The notes beneath the pieces are model-generated. The model did not search any database, had not been told where the DNA came from, and saw nothing but the letters and a program-made list of their open reading frames with translations. From Nemopilema nomurai (taxonomy: Eukaryota > Cnidaria > Scyphozoa > Rhizostomeae > Rhizostomatidae), in assembly GCA_003864495.1 (NCBI GenBank), contig ML133454.1, positions 1,955,149-2,019,148 on the forward strand: a stretch of 64,000 nt of DNA, read 5' to 3'. Position numbers and translations under genes: made by a program. This document shows positions 51,501-62,520 of this stretch, piece by piece. How positions within the stretch are numbered: position 1 is the first letter of the stretch; every line of letters begins with the position of its first letter.

Positions 51501-54306
51501 TTAGATTCATTGTTATACTTTATTTTTGCTTTTTTGTAGTTTATCTTATAGGGTACCAAAACACCTAGTTACGACCAGAAAAATTTCTATGTTTTAAATA
51601 ACGTATTCCACCTTGTAACATCAGATTTGTTATTACTGATATGCAACGCAAAGTTATGTGTATTTGAAGTTAAATATTGATTATACCGCATGCAATTATG
51701 CACTAGCTGCATTTGTGGAAATGTCAATTCACAATCCAGTTGTTGCAGATCGTTTCTGATTTCAGGCTCTCTTTGATGCAAAACTCGCCAGAGATGTCGC
51801 CAGATCTTCTTGCACTGTTCTCTGTTTTACCAACGCTATTAGGTACTTTTTTGTAATGTTTTTTCTTATTGCTTTTGAAATGGGGAAAAGAGAGAGACGC
51901 ATCCAGGTTTATGTGAGCTACTTGGGACATCTGACTTGCTTAGCAAAGTCTTACTAAGCATTTAATGTGGCGACGACCTCCCAAATTTTATTGTTCAAAG
52001 CCAAGTAGCACACAGAAGCCTCTGTTTTTTTAACATGCCATCCATGCAAGGTCCCGTTAATTTCATTTCAGTTTTTAAAATCAGAAAATCTTTCGGAATT
52101 GCGCCATGTTTTACCAATAACAAAAAGGGTCTTTGTGCAAGGTCATTTCAGGGCTGTTAGAAGTTCTAAGGAGTTTTCATGCGGTTAGAGATAGCGGCAA
52201 AAGATAGTATTGCTCTCGAAGGGTGAAAGGACTAGACAAGAAATAATGAAGAATACGTTGATACAGTGAGTTGTAGAGATTACTAATGGCGTTACAGTTA
52301 TTAGAACAAAGAGAAGTGGAAATGTGTTTGAGATACTGAATGTTCAAGATAACGGACTAAGAATTAGTGGTTATCGCTTTGAGTCAGTCATCTGTCTCTT
52401 GTCAACAAACTTTGGAATGTTTGCCTATCATTTAAAATAAACTTTGTTTGTCTCTGCAATTGAAAATCATAACTAGTCGCTTTTTAAATATAATGTTTAT
52501 TATATTTGTCAAAGCTCTGTTTTGAATATTCTCTGTTCATGATTGAACAAAATATTTCCATCGCAGGGAGTTATTTATACATTTTACTAATAAGAAGCTC
52601 CTAGAAGGAAGTTTTGATCTGTATTTGTTCGATTGTTGTCTTCTTGTTTGGTTTGTGTTTTTTTATTTGTGCGTGTTTGATTTGTGTTTGTTTGATTTGT
52701 GTTTGTTTGATTTGTGTTTGTTTGATTCATATGTGTTCGATTTTTGTCTTTTTTGTTTGTTTTGTGCTTGTTTGGTTTGATTTGTGTTTGGTTGATCTGT
52801 ATTTATTTGATTCATATGTGTTCGATTTTTGTCTTTTTGTTTGTTTTGTGCTTGTTTGGTTTGATTTGTGTTTGGTTGATCTGTATTTATTTGATTCATA
52901 TGTGTTCGATTTTTGTCTTTTTGTTTGTTTTGTGCTTGTTTGGTTTGATTTGTGTTTGCTTGATCTGTATTTATTTGATTCATATGTGTTCGATTTTTGT
53001 CTTTTTTTGGTCTGTGTTCGTTTGATTTGTGGGTGTTTTATTTGTGCTTGTTTTATCTATGTTTGTTTGATTCATATGTGTTTGATTTTTGTTATTTTGT
53101 TTGGTTTGTGTTTGTTTGCTTTGTGTGTGTTTGATTTGGGTTTGTTTTTTCATATATATTCGATTTTTGTCTTTTTGTTTGGTTTGCATTTGTGTGGTTC
53201 CTTGGTGATTGATTTGTGTGCGCTTGTTTGATTCTTGTGTGTTTGCTTTGTGTTTGTTTAATTTGGATATGCGTTTGAGTTGTGAATGTTTTCAGCAACC
53301 TGTGCATTCTCCGTGTTACCTTTGTTTTCTTATCCACAGAGCAAACGTCAGAGAATTTCAAGACGTGCATTTCAATCATTAAGTCCTACTTATATCTGGA
53401 TGCTGCCAATGTTTTAAAAGTAAGAATTATTTGATTTGTCAACCTGTAACCTTGCCGAACTGTGATTTTGTTAATAGAGATGACCCTCTGCACTCACAAT
53501 GCTCTATGCTCCATGTTGTAAATCTTCGCTCCTCGTGTATCAACAAACATTTGTTTACTTAGAGATAGTTTGAAAGCTAGACTGTGACCACGGTAGCTTT
53601 TTCGTCGACGATAGGTTTGCTTTGCGATCAATAAATATTTCCAAAAGAGAGATCAAACTGGTTTTGTCTAGAATTAACACAGTGTGAAAGATAACAGCGA
53701 GTAAAATAAATATAACGTGCTCTTTACATCATACAGTATCATCCTTTTGATCGTGCAAGCACAGCTTTATTGGAATTTACAACTTGAGTTAGGAAAAATG
53801 TAATTAAAGGACGATTTTCCGGAGAGTTTTGGGGAGAGTTTTACAGGGGATTCAGAGACAATTTAGAGACATCCCATAGAGAATGATCACAGCTCGAATT
53901 CACAAAAAGTGCCAAGAGTTATGCGTATGAGTAACAAGGTTTTATAGATAGACAGTGCAAATTCGTATGATATTTTATTATATGTTTGTCTAACTGTATG
54001 TTCTTCATCCTATCATAGATGCATTCCTCTTCTTTGGTTGGAATTATTAACACTCTTCTTGGGGAAATGAAGGACAAGGGCAATGTGCTTTTAACCGAGG
54101 TACATTCTTGCTTTCCTTCTTTCTTCCTTCCATCCATTCTTACATTCTTTCTTTTTTTCTATTTCTTTGTTTCTTCTTTCCTTTTCTCCTTTTATTTTTC
54201 ATTTGTTTTCTTACTTCCTTTCTTTCTATCTTTTTACCTCTATCTCTCTCTCTTCTTTCCATCTTTATATCTTTCTTTTATGTTTAGCTTTCTTTCTTCT
54301 TTTCTC

Positions 54307-54338
<32 letters not shown>

Positions 54339-57300
54339 TTGTATCGCTTCTTACGGTTGTTACTATCTGTGATGCCTTTACAAGTTCTTTGATATTCTGT
54401 GATGTTCTTTTTTGCAGCTAGTGCAAATTATGCTGATTTTGCTGCCTAACGAAACCTTAATTCTGTTTGAAAGCGTGTTGAAGAAGATTTTCAAATTTGT
54501 TCTCGAAGATCAGGTAGGCTATCAGCAATGCATTTTTGACACACGTCTTATGTCATATATACTCTGTGAAGACTTATTCGTTCCTTTTTAACATAGACTC
54601 GTAAGCTTGGGACATATTGGGCCGCTAATGTCTTACTTACCGCATGATTTCTATTGACTGGTGGTGTGAATTAACAATTTCTACTTACTATAAATTCTTA
54701 TTTTTGAGAATGACAATATATTTTGATGAATCTCAATATAACGTGAAAATTATTTCAATTCAAAGAGAATGGAAAGTCTTAGAAAGAAGTAAGCACCAAT
54801 CAAACATAACGGCTATACCACAGGTTGAACAAACTCCTTTAAATTCCGCAATTGCTTTCAGGTTTATCCACGTGTTATGACGTCATATCTAACAATATCT
54901 GGATACGTGCTTCTCCACAATTCCACTGCCTTCTTCAGTATTCTACAGAGGTATTGCTCTGACGCAAATGAAAAGGTGATTTCACCCTTCACTTTCTTTT
55001 TGTTTGTTATTCCTTGTGCGTCTAAAGGATCTCTGTTCATTTGTTTATCTAATAGTGTTAACCTTTTGGTGTACTTTTTGTCAGTGAATCGTCTTATCTT
55101 TCTGTTATCTACTTCTTCTGATAAACTGGCCTAGCGGCTAGACTGATTTTGATCCCTTAAAGATTTCTCTCTCTTTTCCAGCCGGAAAGGGCGGCTGCAC
55201 AGTTTGTCGATGTCTGGTTGGAAAAGGTAACTTTTAGAGCTATGCCAACCTTTTTGCAAAATTAAAATTGCATCAATTAATCAATTTATAAGGATGCAGT
55301 TTCATTTTCTTCAGTTATGAAGATTTTTGTAAAGTAAAGCCGCTCTTACATGGTCGAATTCGATTTTTCAGAATCGAACTTGTTCTATTCCATTCGACAA
55401 ATCGAAAGGCGAATGAATGAAATTTTCTCTCACCCACGCTGCTACGTCACCCGAATTGCCATGTTCCGCATTGTTTCAGTTCAGCTCGAATAAGTTCAAT
55501 GAAAATGAAGAAACAGAATTGTTTATTGCTGAATATGAGAAAGAAGAGAGCTTGTGGAATGCTCTCCAGTTCCTGTAATCCTTTCCTTCGGTGAAGCGCA
55601 ACTCGTTCAAAAGTGCATCGTATGTACCGAAAACAGGACGCTGTTTCAGCTATTCTTTTGTCCATTTTGAACATTTTCTCCTATTTCTTCGTCCTTTTAA
55701 TACAAATGTGATAACTATGGCAGCTGAGGCAACCTTCTCCTCCATTTTAAAAACAAAATTGAGGTGTTTGACTGTTATCAATTCGACAAAATCTGACCAT
55801 GTAAAAGGGGCTTTCGATTCGACAAATCTGAAGAAAAACTTGATTCGAAATTATCGAATTCGACAAAGTCTGACCATGTAAGATTGGCTTAAGTTGCTCA
55901 ACCAAGTGCATAGCTACACAATCTTAGTTAATATTAGATAGCATTTGCTGAGGTTCCTTGTTGAGAAGGTTGGAAAATGTAACTTTTAGAGTTTTTCCCG
56001 CCTTTTCGCCAAATATAAAGCCATCAGTTTATAAGGCTTTTACATCCAGCATTAAAAAAAATCGTTGTATGAAGCCTTGCACCCTTTCATCTGTTGCAGC
56101 ATTTCATGGAGGATATAAAGCACCCTTTTTAGAGTTTGTTGCTACGAAAGCAGTATTAGCAGTGGGTGTTTAAAGTAGTTTTGGTTTGTGTTGCTACCAT
56201 CTGATTGAGAGTAATATTACGTAAGCTTCACTACTTATTTTTCTGTAAGTCGATACACCGAACGATCATTACTTATCTCTCTTTAGGTGGACTTTATATC
56301 AGACGACAAATCGAGAAAAATGACAGCAATGGCCTTAGTTTCCTTGCTGCCTTTGAATGCCGAGTATGTCTGATTTGACTTTTTTGTCAAAATTGATATG
56401 ATTAATAAGTTGATACAGCACATCATATTTTCACAACTCGATGTATCCATTTTGTTCTCAAGTAGCAAAACCCTATCACATCGTATTAACTTTAAATTAC
56501 TGTCAATTTCGGCTTTCTTCTAATTGTTAACTACCTCTAAAACGAATTCTTCCAACCTATTTCAAACTATGACAAATGACGAGTTTCAAACTATGATCCT
56601 AGTATTGTTATCGCGAAATACGTCCATATTTAAAATGCGTTTATCTTAAACCTAGAATCTTTCTTAAGCTACAGCCGTTACATCCCAACACCTCCCCAAC
56701 ACCGGAAATACTTTTTGGTTCAAAGTTTTTGTTGACAATGTTTGCTTATAACAGAACCATAATGGCTGTGATCAAAGCTTTTTATCAACCAGCAGAAAAC
56801 ATTGGAATCAAACCTCGACCATTTCAAAACATCACTGAGTGCTATTCGTTACTTCGTTTATCTTCCAGGCTCGTGAACGAACGGTTTGCTCTGATTCTGG
56901 ATACTGTCGTAAATGTTTTACACGGTTCATCGAATGCAAGTTTTGAAGACCAAACTCCTGCCTTGATGTATGAATTTTCAGTGTAAACATGATGTCAATT
57001 TTGGTTTCTAGATACGTTTTATTTGAGTTTTTGGCCAGATCCGCAATGTTTGTTTTTGATATTTGCGAGTTCTAGAAATTGCAGAAAGAGAACACAATCG
57101 TTTTTTGTTATATACCTCTTATTTGCTATTTATTTTTGCTATTAATTCTTAAGTTTAGGACGATTTCTGATCAAAAAGTTTCTACATGGAATGATACAAG
57201 CTGCATGAATTTTTGTCTCGTGCATGCAATAGCTGACTTATAAAAAGACGTATTTTGTGTTACTGCTAGAAGACTACCTCAAAGCCATCTCTTTTTTTAA

Positions 57301-57713
57301 TAGAAACTCTTCTGGTTCACTCGATCATAAAAGTTTAGAAAACATGGAAAGTCTAGAAGGTCAAAGAAAGAAACAGGTGAAAAGTTATTTTTGAGAGAAT
57401 GTGGCAGAAGATTTTGAAAATTTCTAGCTTATATTCAAAAGTAGCATCAAATTTTTTTTAATGATAGGGGAAAAGGAAATTAAGGGCAAGAGGAAAGCCA
57501 TCCTAGATTGCATTTGTAAATTAGTTTATTTAAATATGTTTGTTTTTGTTTTAGTTCATGGTAAAAGATATTGGCTGCTCGCTATCACTTCTTGATTTTG
57601 TCAAAATGAAAATCAATGAGGCTAAAATTGCTCTTGGTGATGAAAGCTTTCGATTCCATATGGATACATTGGATTCAACAGTCTCTAAACAGCTGCTTTC
57701 GTTGCTTGGATAA
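36553..57713 (+). CDS. IPO11: Importin-11 (karyopherin beta family)
   Basis: Nuclear import receptor that uses Ran-GTP and HEAT repeats; known cargoes in mammals include UBE2E enzymes and RPL12. Exons recognised: 36553-36681, 37922-38022, 39159-39231, 39602-39688, 40032-40145, 41479-41527, 42289-42347, 42868-42913, 43162-43232, 43935-44034, 44461-44556, 44891-44928, 45032-45115, 45616-45652, 46117-46157, 46310-46400, 46747-46794, 47308-47413, 47772-47901, 48198-48231, 48519-48559, 48727-48792, 49285-49335, 49849-49962, 50724-50798, 51257-51297, 51766-51842, 53340-53419, 54019-54099, 54418-54513, 54862-54975, 55182-55226, 56287-56363, 56869-56967, 57304-57376, 57555-57713. Phases agree throughout, giving about 940 residues; human is 975. 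Signatures: importin-beta N-terminal EEKLREWEDKPEFY, IRWIAILFFKNGIEKYWRR, RRILWLIGRWIDV, SAEHNMLRC, HVYLLDDGLELW. One exon of roughly 25 residues between 40145 and 41479 is not securely placed; the 40340-40440 stretch (TIFNVLYSLLNR) is a candidate without a good donor. Confidence 0.93.
36958..37257. mobile_element. hAT-type MITE, copy 2 (300 bp), in importin-11 intron 1
   Basis: Same family as the element at 14468-14735. Ends are CATAGGCGCCGACT and AGTCAGCGCCTATG, with one mismatch. The 8-bp duplication AACTTGAG is exact at 36950-36957 and 37258-37265. It is about 32 bp longer than copy 1 because the G-rich CCCAGGGGGG box near the right end is duplicated. The interior is otherwise nearly identical, which implies recent amplification. 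Confidence 0.93.
41659..41690. other. Short near-perfect palindrome in importin-11 intron
   Basis: AGAGTGACTATTTAACG is followed by its reverse complement with one base missing, forming a hairpin of about 14 base pairs without a loop. Function unknown. It may be a chance cruciform or transposon footprint. Confidence 0.5.
44070..44486 (+). repeat. Imperfect tandem duplication spanning an importin-11 exon boundary
   Basis: Roughly 44070-44263 is repeated at 44270-44486, sharing AAACAGTCACAT, CCTTATCCTTTGCTTAGCAT and CTCTTTTGCTTCTCTCGCC. The second copy contains the true acceptor and start of the exon at 44461-44556. The first holds a decayed copy: an acceptor at 44236-44237 and about 26 bases of exon (TTCTTTACGAGAAGTTTATC), then unrelated sequence and no donor. 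Divergence is around 10-20 percent by eye. Confidence 0.85.
44238..44263 (+). pseudogene. Truncated duplicate exon (pseudoexon) of importin-11
   Basis: Matches the first 26 or so bases of the exon at 44461-44556 with two or three substitutions and keeps an AG acceptor and pyrimidine tract. The remaining 70 bases of the exon, including the donor, were not duplicated, so normal inclusion is unlikely. Confidence 0.7.
47971..48045. repeat. 16-bp tandem repeat, about 4.5 copies
   Basis: Repeats of TTGCCTTCTTGCGCAG in an importin-11 intron. Each copy ends in a CAG, so the array contains several potential splice acceptor motifs. Confidence 0.92.
52650..53280. repeat. T/G-rich minisatellite with an 84-bp higher-order unit
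   Basis: A TTTGTGTTTGTTTGAT-like short motif repeats throughout. From 52731 to about 52990 a longer unit of 84-85 bases recurs, with ATGTGTTCG starting at 52731, 52815, 52900 and 52984. It lies in the importin-11 intron 51843-53339. Long open frames here on both strands arise from the repeat and are not genes. Confidence 0.93.
54105..54345. repeat. Pyrimidine-rich (TTTC)n-type low-complexity tract
   Basis: Plus-strand sequence almost free of purines, with a core of pure CTTT repeats near 54308-54340, inside an importin-11 intron. The open frames in it are compositional. Confidence 0.93.
55338..55889. mobile_element. PIF/Harbinger-like MITE (552 bp) in importin-11 intron
   Basis: The left end AGCCGCTCTTACATGGTC is the inverse of the right end GACCATGTAAGATTGGCT with two mismatches. 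TAA flanks both sides, at 55335-55337 and 55890-55892. A second copy of TCTGACCATGTAAAAG at about 55795 and several TTCGACAAA boxes lie just inside the right end, suggesting a partly duplicated arm. No transposase is encoded. Confidence 0.85.
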
Positions 57714-60700
57714 AATGCGGAGGTTTGTTTTTTTCTCTTAGTTCTTAAGCGGTTTCAGCTCTTAGCCTTTATTGGTTCTGTTCTGGTCAACCAAAACGTC
57801 TACATGGCTAGGAGAAACACTAGATATCGTTTCTCATTTTACAGAGACACAGTACAATTTGGTCCACAATCGCCAAGCTTCAAGCGCGTCATTGAATCCG
57901 TTGAAAAGAAACCACTTGTGCTTCCAATCGGTAGGGAGCGTTGGGTCTTACGGTAGAGCTTACGTCAAAGAGAATAACTACTTGCTTGCATCCATGTGCA
58001 AGGTGCTTTTTCAGCATCACATAATTAGTGTGTTTACGTTAGTCTGCTGTGTCAAATGAAGGGACCTTTGAGTTTGAGAGATTTCTTAATTGGTTTGGTC
58101 ACAGTGATCCTAATCCCATTAGTTGCTACTCACCGTAGTGAAAAATGAAAGGGTCGGTTTTTTAATCTGCCAGTAATTAGCTTAGGCCATGCTCTTTGCT
58201 CTCTTTACCCTGATAGTCGTCTTTCAGTAAGCCTTCTCATTGATAATTTCTTAATGGATACAACTGATTTGCGAATGGTCCCGCCAATTTTTCCTGTGAG
58301 CCCAGCCCCGTCTGTTCAAAACAAGAGACTGAAGTCGACGCCAGGAGTGTTGCCTGGCAACATGGGTAATACCTTGATCAGGAAAGAATCAACTGCAGAT
58401 GTGCACAAAGATTTCCATTACAAACCATCCAATGTACTAAATATACCTTCTTGGATGACAATTAAAATTTCAGCATTGTCAGTACTTTTATACCTGATGC
58501 TTTGCATCCCTGTAGCTTTGAAGCCCTGTAGCTTTGAGTCGAGGCCTTCCTCACGCCAGTTACATGACCGCTTTACAACGTCATATTTTTCTTGATATTA
58601 TACACGTTTCTTAAGCTCCATGTTCAGATGTCCCCCACCTTCATATAGCCTTGGTATTGCCTTGGTAATAGCCTTGTATAATCAGCGTGGCTTTAAATTC
58701 CTACAATATAGAATTAAGGGGAATAATCCTGTTGGTTTGATCTGATTTTCATTTGTCCAATTGGAGTATAATGGTTGATTAATTGAATAAGGGTCTCGCG
58801 CTACAAAGACTCCTGGGTAATTTCTATTTCCTCGGCATATTCGTGCAAATTGACTCCTTTATCAGATTTCAAGTCTGTCCATTAGTAAGGCTAAAGGCCA
58901 ACCTAGACGCAGATTGGAGACACTCTTAAGTGCATTAATCTTTCTATGGCGTAGGCTGGTCTGAAAATGCCTTGTTGCGTAGTCATAGCCTTGTTTTTGT
59001 CAAACCACTGCATCCCGACTATGCTACCGTTGCGCGATTGGCCATGGTTCTTATGCATTGCGGTCGCGCGAAGGTCAAGTTGAATTTCCTGCTGCATGAC
59101 ACATTTTCTTCTCCAAAACAAATGCATTTTTACATAATACCCAATCATCAATGACCTCTAGGAGGAATGCACCAACTACATCAATCCTTCATTCTGTTGT
59201 CATTTCACTCGTCTTTCTTTCGCACAAGCTACTTTGCTTGCAACAGATTTTTCTACCCACGTGACATTTCGCCATGTAACAGCCATTTAACTACAAAGGA
59301 GGAGAACATCGAAGCTTCCACTGAAAAGTCGGCTCTCGGACATCCTGATAGAAGATATTTCGCATGCACCTATCATAACACAATGCTTACTAGGGCAATG
59401 TGTATAGACCAAACTATTAAACCAAGTGTGACTTTTCATTTCTATCGCTGTAGCACCTTTATTTTTTGAAATGCAAATTCAATGTCTTTGAGGTATCAAT
59501 AAAAGCTTGACAAATTTACAGGCCTTAAAAGAGGAACATCAATATGTGGTTTTCCATTTGGATGGTTAAAACGGTATATTGTACCATTCAGGAAAACAGA
59601 ACAGCATTTTGTACCATTCGGATAATAAAGCGAATTCTAGATTGCCCTGTGTACCACTGCAGTGACATTTTGCTGGCTGATGAAGATGCAGTCGATCAAA
59701 AGAAACTGTCACAAGACGATCGACGTTCTTATTGCTAAAACACAATTTTTCTCACTTTTTCTTCATGTTTTTTCTAAAAGTGTGAATTAGTATGAAAGCT
59801 TTAGGAAACAATAAGGGATAACACGACGGAAATAATGTGCACATGCGCATGGCAATTGGGGTGTTGACCTTCTGCTTTCCATGTGTCAATGTTCGAATGT
59901 GCACGCTTAGGTAAAGCAAGATTGCGCATCATCATGATCATATTCCAGTTCTTGCTTTTTATGAACTTTCAGCTAAATCACTTTTTCGAGGCAGCGGACG
60001 CAAAGCTCTCATGCAATGCTGCAGTGTTTGGTTGTGTTGAGATGGTAGCTACACATTTTAAGCTGACCCCTGCTATTGATGTCTATTTAGAGTAAACTGT
60101 TTGCAAGCAGACAAATGTAAGAAATGACTGCTGACAGAATCTACGCTGAGATTGGGTTTTGGCCAAGTGGTGCCAATAATATAGCAGTCCTATGATGAAG
60201 ACGCCATTTGCTAATTTTCCATACGCCGTGCAAAAATCGAATGAACTTTGTAAAATGAGTAGGTCTTGTTGTAAAAACCAGAACAATGGTATCCATAAAA
60301 CAGTAATCCACAAAATACTGTAGAAAGATTAATCCAAACAATAAGATTAATCCCAAATTTATGTAATTGCCATTTTAAGAAGAAGGATTACGCTTGATCC
60401 AAGATAGAACCTTTTCTGGTTGCTGTCTGTTCGAGTAATCCTTGCTTGGCTGCCCTGAAAGTCTATCGTAATACCGCAAAGGACTCATATCCAGGTCATT
60501 AAGCACCTCGATTTAAAGTGGCCTAAATTTTCACTTTGTTTGCTACCGAAATAAAAGTGGAGTCAATCTGTAACAAGTTTGTTTGTATTCAAAGAGGCTT
60601 GTTTGAAGAAGCTTCGAGCTAAACAATGCGAACGACCACTTCAGAAAGAAGCGAGATTCTTCAAAATTAAAATTTCTACTGTTGTTTGTTGTTTATTTGC

Positions 60701-61430
60701 ATTTTGCCTAAACAAGCATGCATATGAAATATTTCTTGACTGCAGAATTTTAAGTACAAGATTAGTGTCAGATAGCATAGAACAGGTGTTGAAATTCTTT
60801 TCATATCTGACGTCGATTTGGATTCGTATTGCTTCTCGCTGTCTGTGCAGCCGCAGGCCATCAAGTCACAATGGGAAACGCCCACGCTGCTTCTTGCAGC
60901 CCTTGCCTGAAGAGCTTTGAAGCGGTTTCTCGGCTGGATTCACGTGGAGCCCTGGGAGCCAAATATGGCTGTAGCCATGTGTATGACAGACTATCTTTTA
61001 ACTAGGACTAAAAAATTGGTTGGGGATCTGATTGCAGACCTAAGCATGGGCCAGAAGTTTTTCAGGTTTTTCTAGGCGTATACATCTTTGTCTACTCAAA
61101 AGTAACTCTGTTCCCCACGTTCTTGTGCTATTCAAGTGTATTACAGAACTTGTATGCTCTGACCAATGCAAGTAAACTCCAGCTTGCTACACATATCGTA
61201 ACAAGTCGTTTATGTGCCAGAGATTAGCTGATTTTTCCGTTACTAATATAGTGGACACAATTTTCTATAGCCGAAGGATGCTTCTTTCTGACTTCTGAGC
61301 TTCTCTTGGTCTTCTTCTCTTCTTTGACCTTTGCTTCATTCGGTGCCTCAAATCATGATGATCGGGTATTTCAACAAACCCCGATGAAGGCTTTTGGATT
61401 GGAAATGAGGCAAAAACGCAGACAGGGGTG
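57714..61430. other. Region downstream of importin-11 without recognised genes
   Basis: It must start with the importin-11 3' UTR. Several open stretches of 60-113 codons exist, for example 58254-58595, which starts with a Pro/Ser-rich segment and ends with a hydrophobic stretch. None resembles a family I know or has good flanking splice signals. A short direct repeat of TTTTGTACCATTCGG type lies near 59580-59630. A non-coding transcript or lineage-specific gene cannot be excluded. Confidence 0.45.
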
Positions 61431-61495
61431 ACATGATTTTTCACTTTCTTTCTAACCTGCCAAGACTCTGTTCAAGTTCCAAGTACAAGGAACTT

Positions 61496-62520
61496 CCATG
61501 TTTCTTATGCCTCCTCGTTTTTCTGCCTCCATGTTTTTCTGCCTCCATGTTTTTCTGCCTCCATGTTTTTCTGCCTCCATATTTCTTATACCTTCATGTT
61601 TCTTATGCCTTCGTGTTTCTCCTGCCTCCTTATTTCCTTTGCCTCCTTATTTCCTTTGCCTCCTTATTTCTTTTGCCTCCTTATTTCCTTTGCCTCCTTG
61701 TTTCTTTCGCCTCCATGTTTCTTCTGTCCACAAGTTTCTTTTGCCTTTATGTTTCTCCTGCCTCCTTATTTCTTTTGCCTCCTTATTTCCTTTGCCTCCT
61801 TTTTTCCTTTGCCTCCTTGTTTCTCCTGCCTCCTTATTTCCTTTGCCTCCTTATTTCTTTTGCCTCCTTATTTCCTTTGCCTCCTTGTTTCTTTCGCCTC
61901 CATGTTTCTTCTGTCCACAAGTTTCTTTTGCCTTTATGTTTCTCCTGCCTCCTTATTTCTTTTGCCTCCTTATTTCCTTTGCCTCCTTTTTTCCTTTGCC
62001 TCCTTGTTTCTCCTGCCTCCTTATTTCTTTTGCCTCCTTATTTCCTTTGCCTCCTTATTTCCTTTGCCTCCTTGTTTCTCCTGCCTCCTTATTTCTTTCG
62101 CCTCCTTATTTCCTTTGCCTCCTTGTTTCTCCTGCCTCCTTATTTCTTTTGCCTCCTTATTTCCTTTGCCTCCTTATTTCCTTTGCCTCCTTGTTTCTCC
62201 TGCCTCCTTATTTCTTTTGCCTCCTTATTTCCTTTGCCTCCTTTTTTCCTTTGCCTCCTTGTTTCTCCTGCCTCCTTATTTCCTTTGCCTCCTTATTTCT
62301 TTTGCCTCCTTATTTCCTTTGCCTCCTTGTTTCTTTCGCCTCCATGTTTCTTCTGCCCACAAGTTTCTTTTGCCTTTATGTTTCTCCTGCCTCCTTATTT
62401 CTTTTGCCTCCTTATTTCCTTTGCCTCCTTATTTCCTTTGCCTCCTTGTTTCTCCTGCTTCCTTATTTCTTTCGCCTCCATGTTTCTTCTGTCCACGAGT
62501 TTCTTTTGCCTCCATCTTAC
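61496..62520. repeat. 17-bp minisatellite, about 57 copies with higher-order structure
   Basis: Unit close to TTATTTCCTTTGCCTCC, 17 bases, with variants (TTGTTTCTCCTGCCTCC, ATGTTTCTTCTGTCCAC). A variant CTGTCCACAAG block recurs at 61724, 61911, 62353 and 62489. These spacings of 187, 442 and 136 bases are exact multiples of 17. Because 17 is not divisible by 3 and no phase of the unit makes a stop on the plus strand, all three forward frames are open for 300 codons or more. These are not credible proteins. Confidence 0.96.

Noticed and set aside
52614..53231. A 205-codon open frame and several minus-strand frames
   Set aside because: Generated by the T/G minisatellite within an importin-11 intron; repetitive Phe/Cys/Leu or Asn/Gln/Thr composition only.
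54019..54372. A 117-codon open frame with a Phe/Leu/Ser-rich tail
   Set aside because: The first 27 codons are a real importin-11 exon; the rest runs into a pyrimidine tract after the donor at 54100.
58254..58595. 113-codon frame downstream of importin-11
   Set aside because: No family resemblance, no supporting splice context, ordinary length for chance in this sequence.
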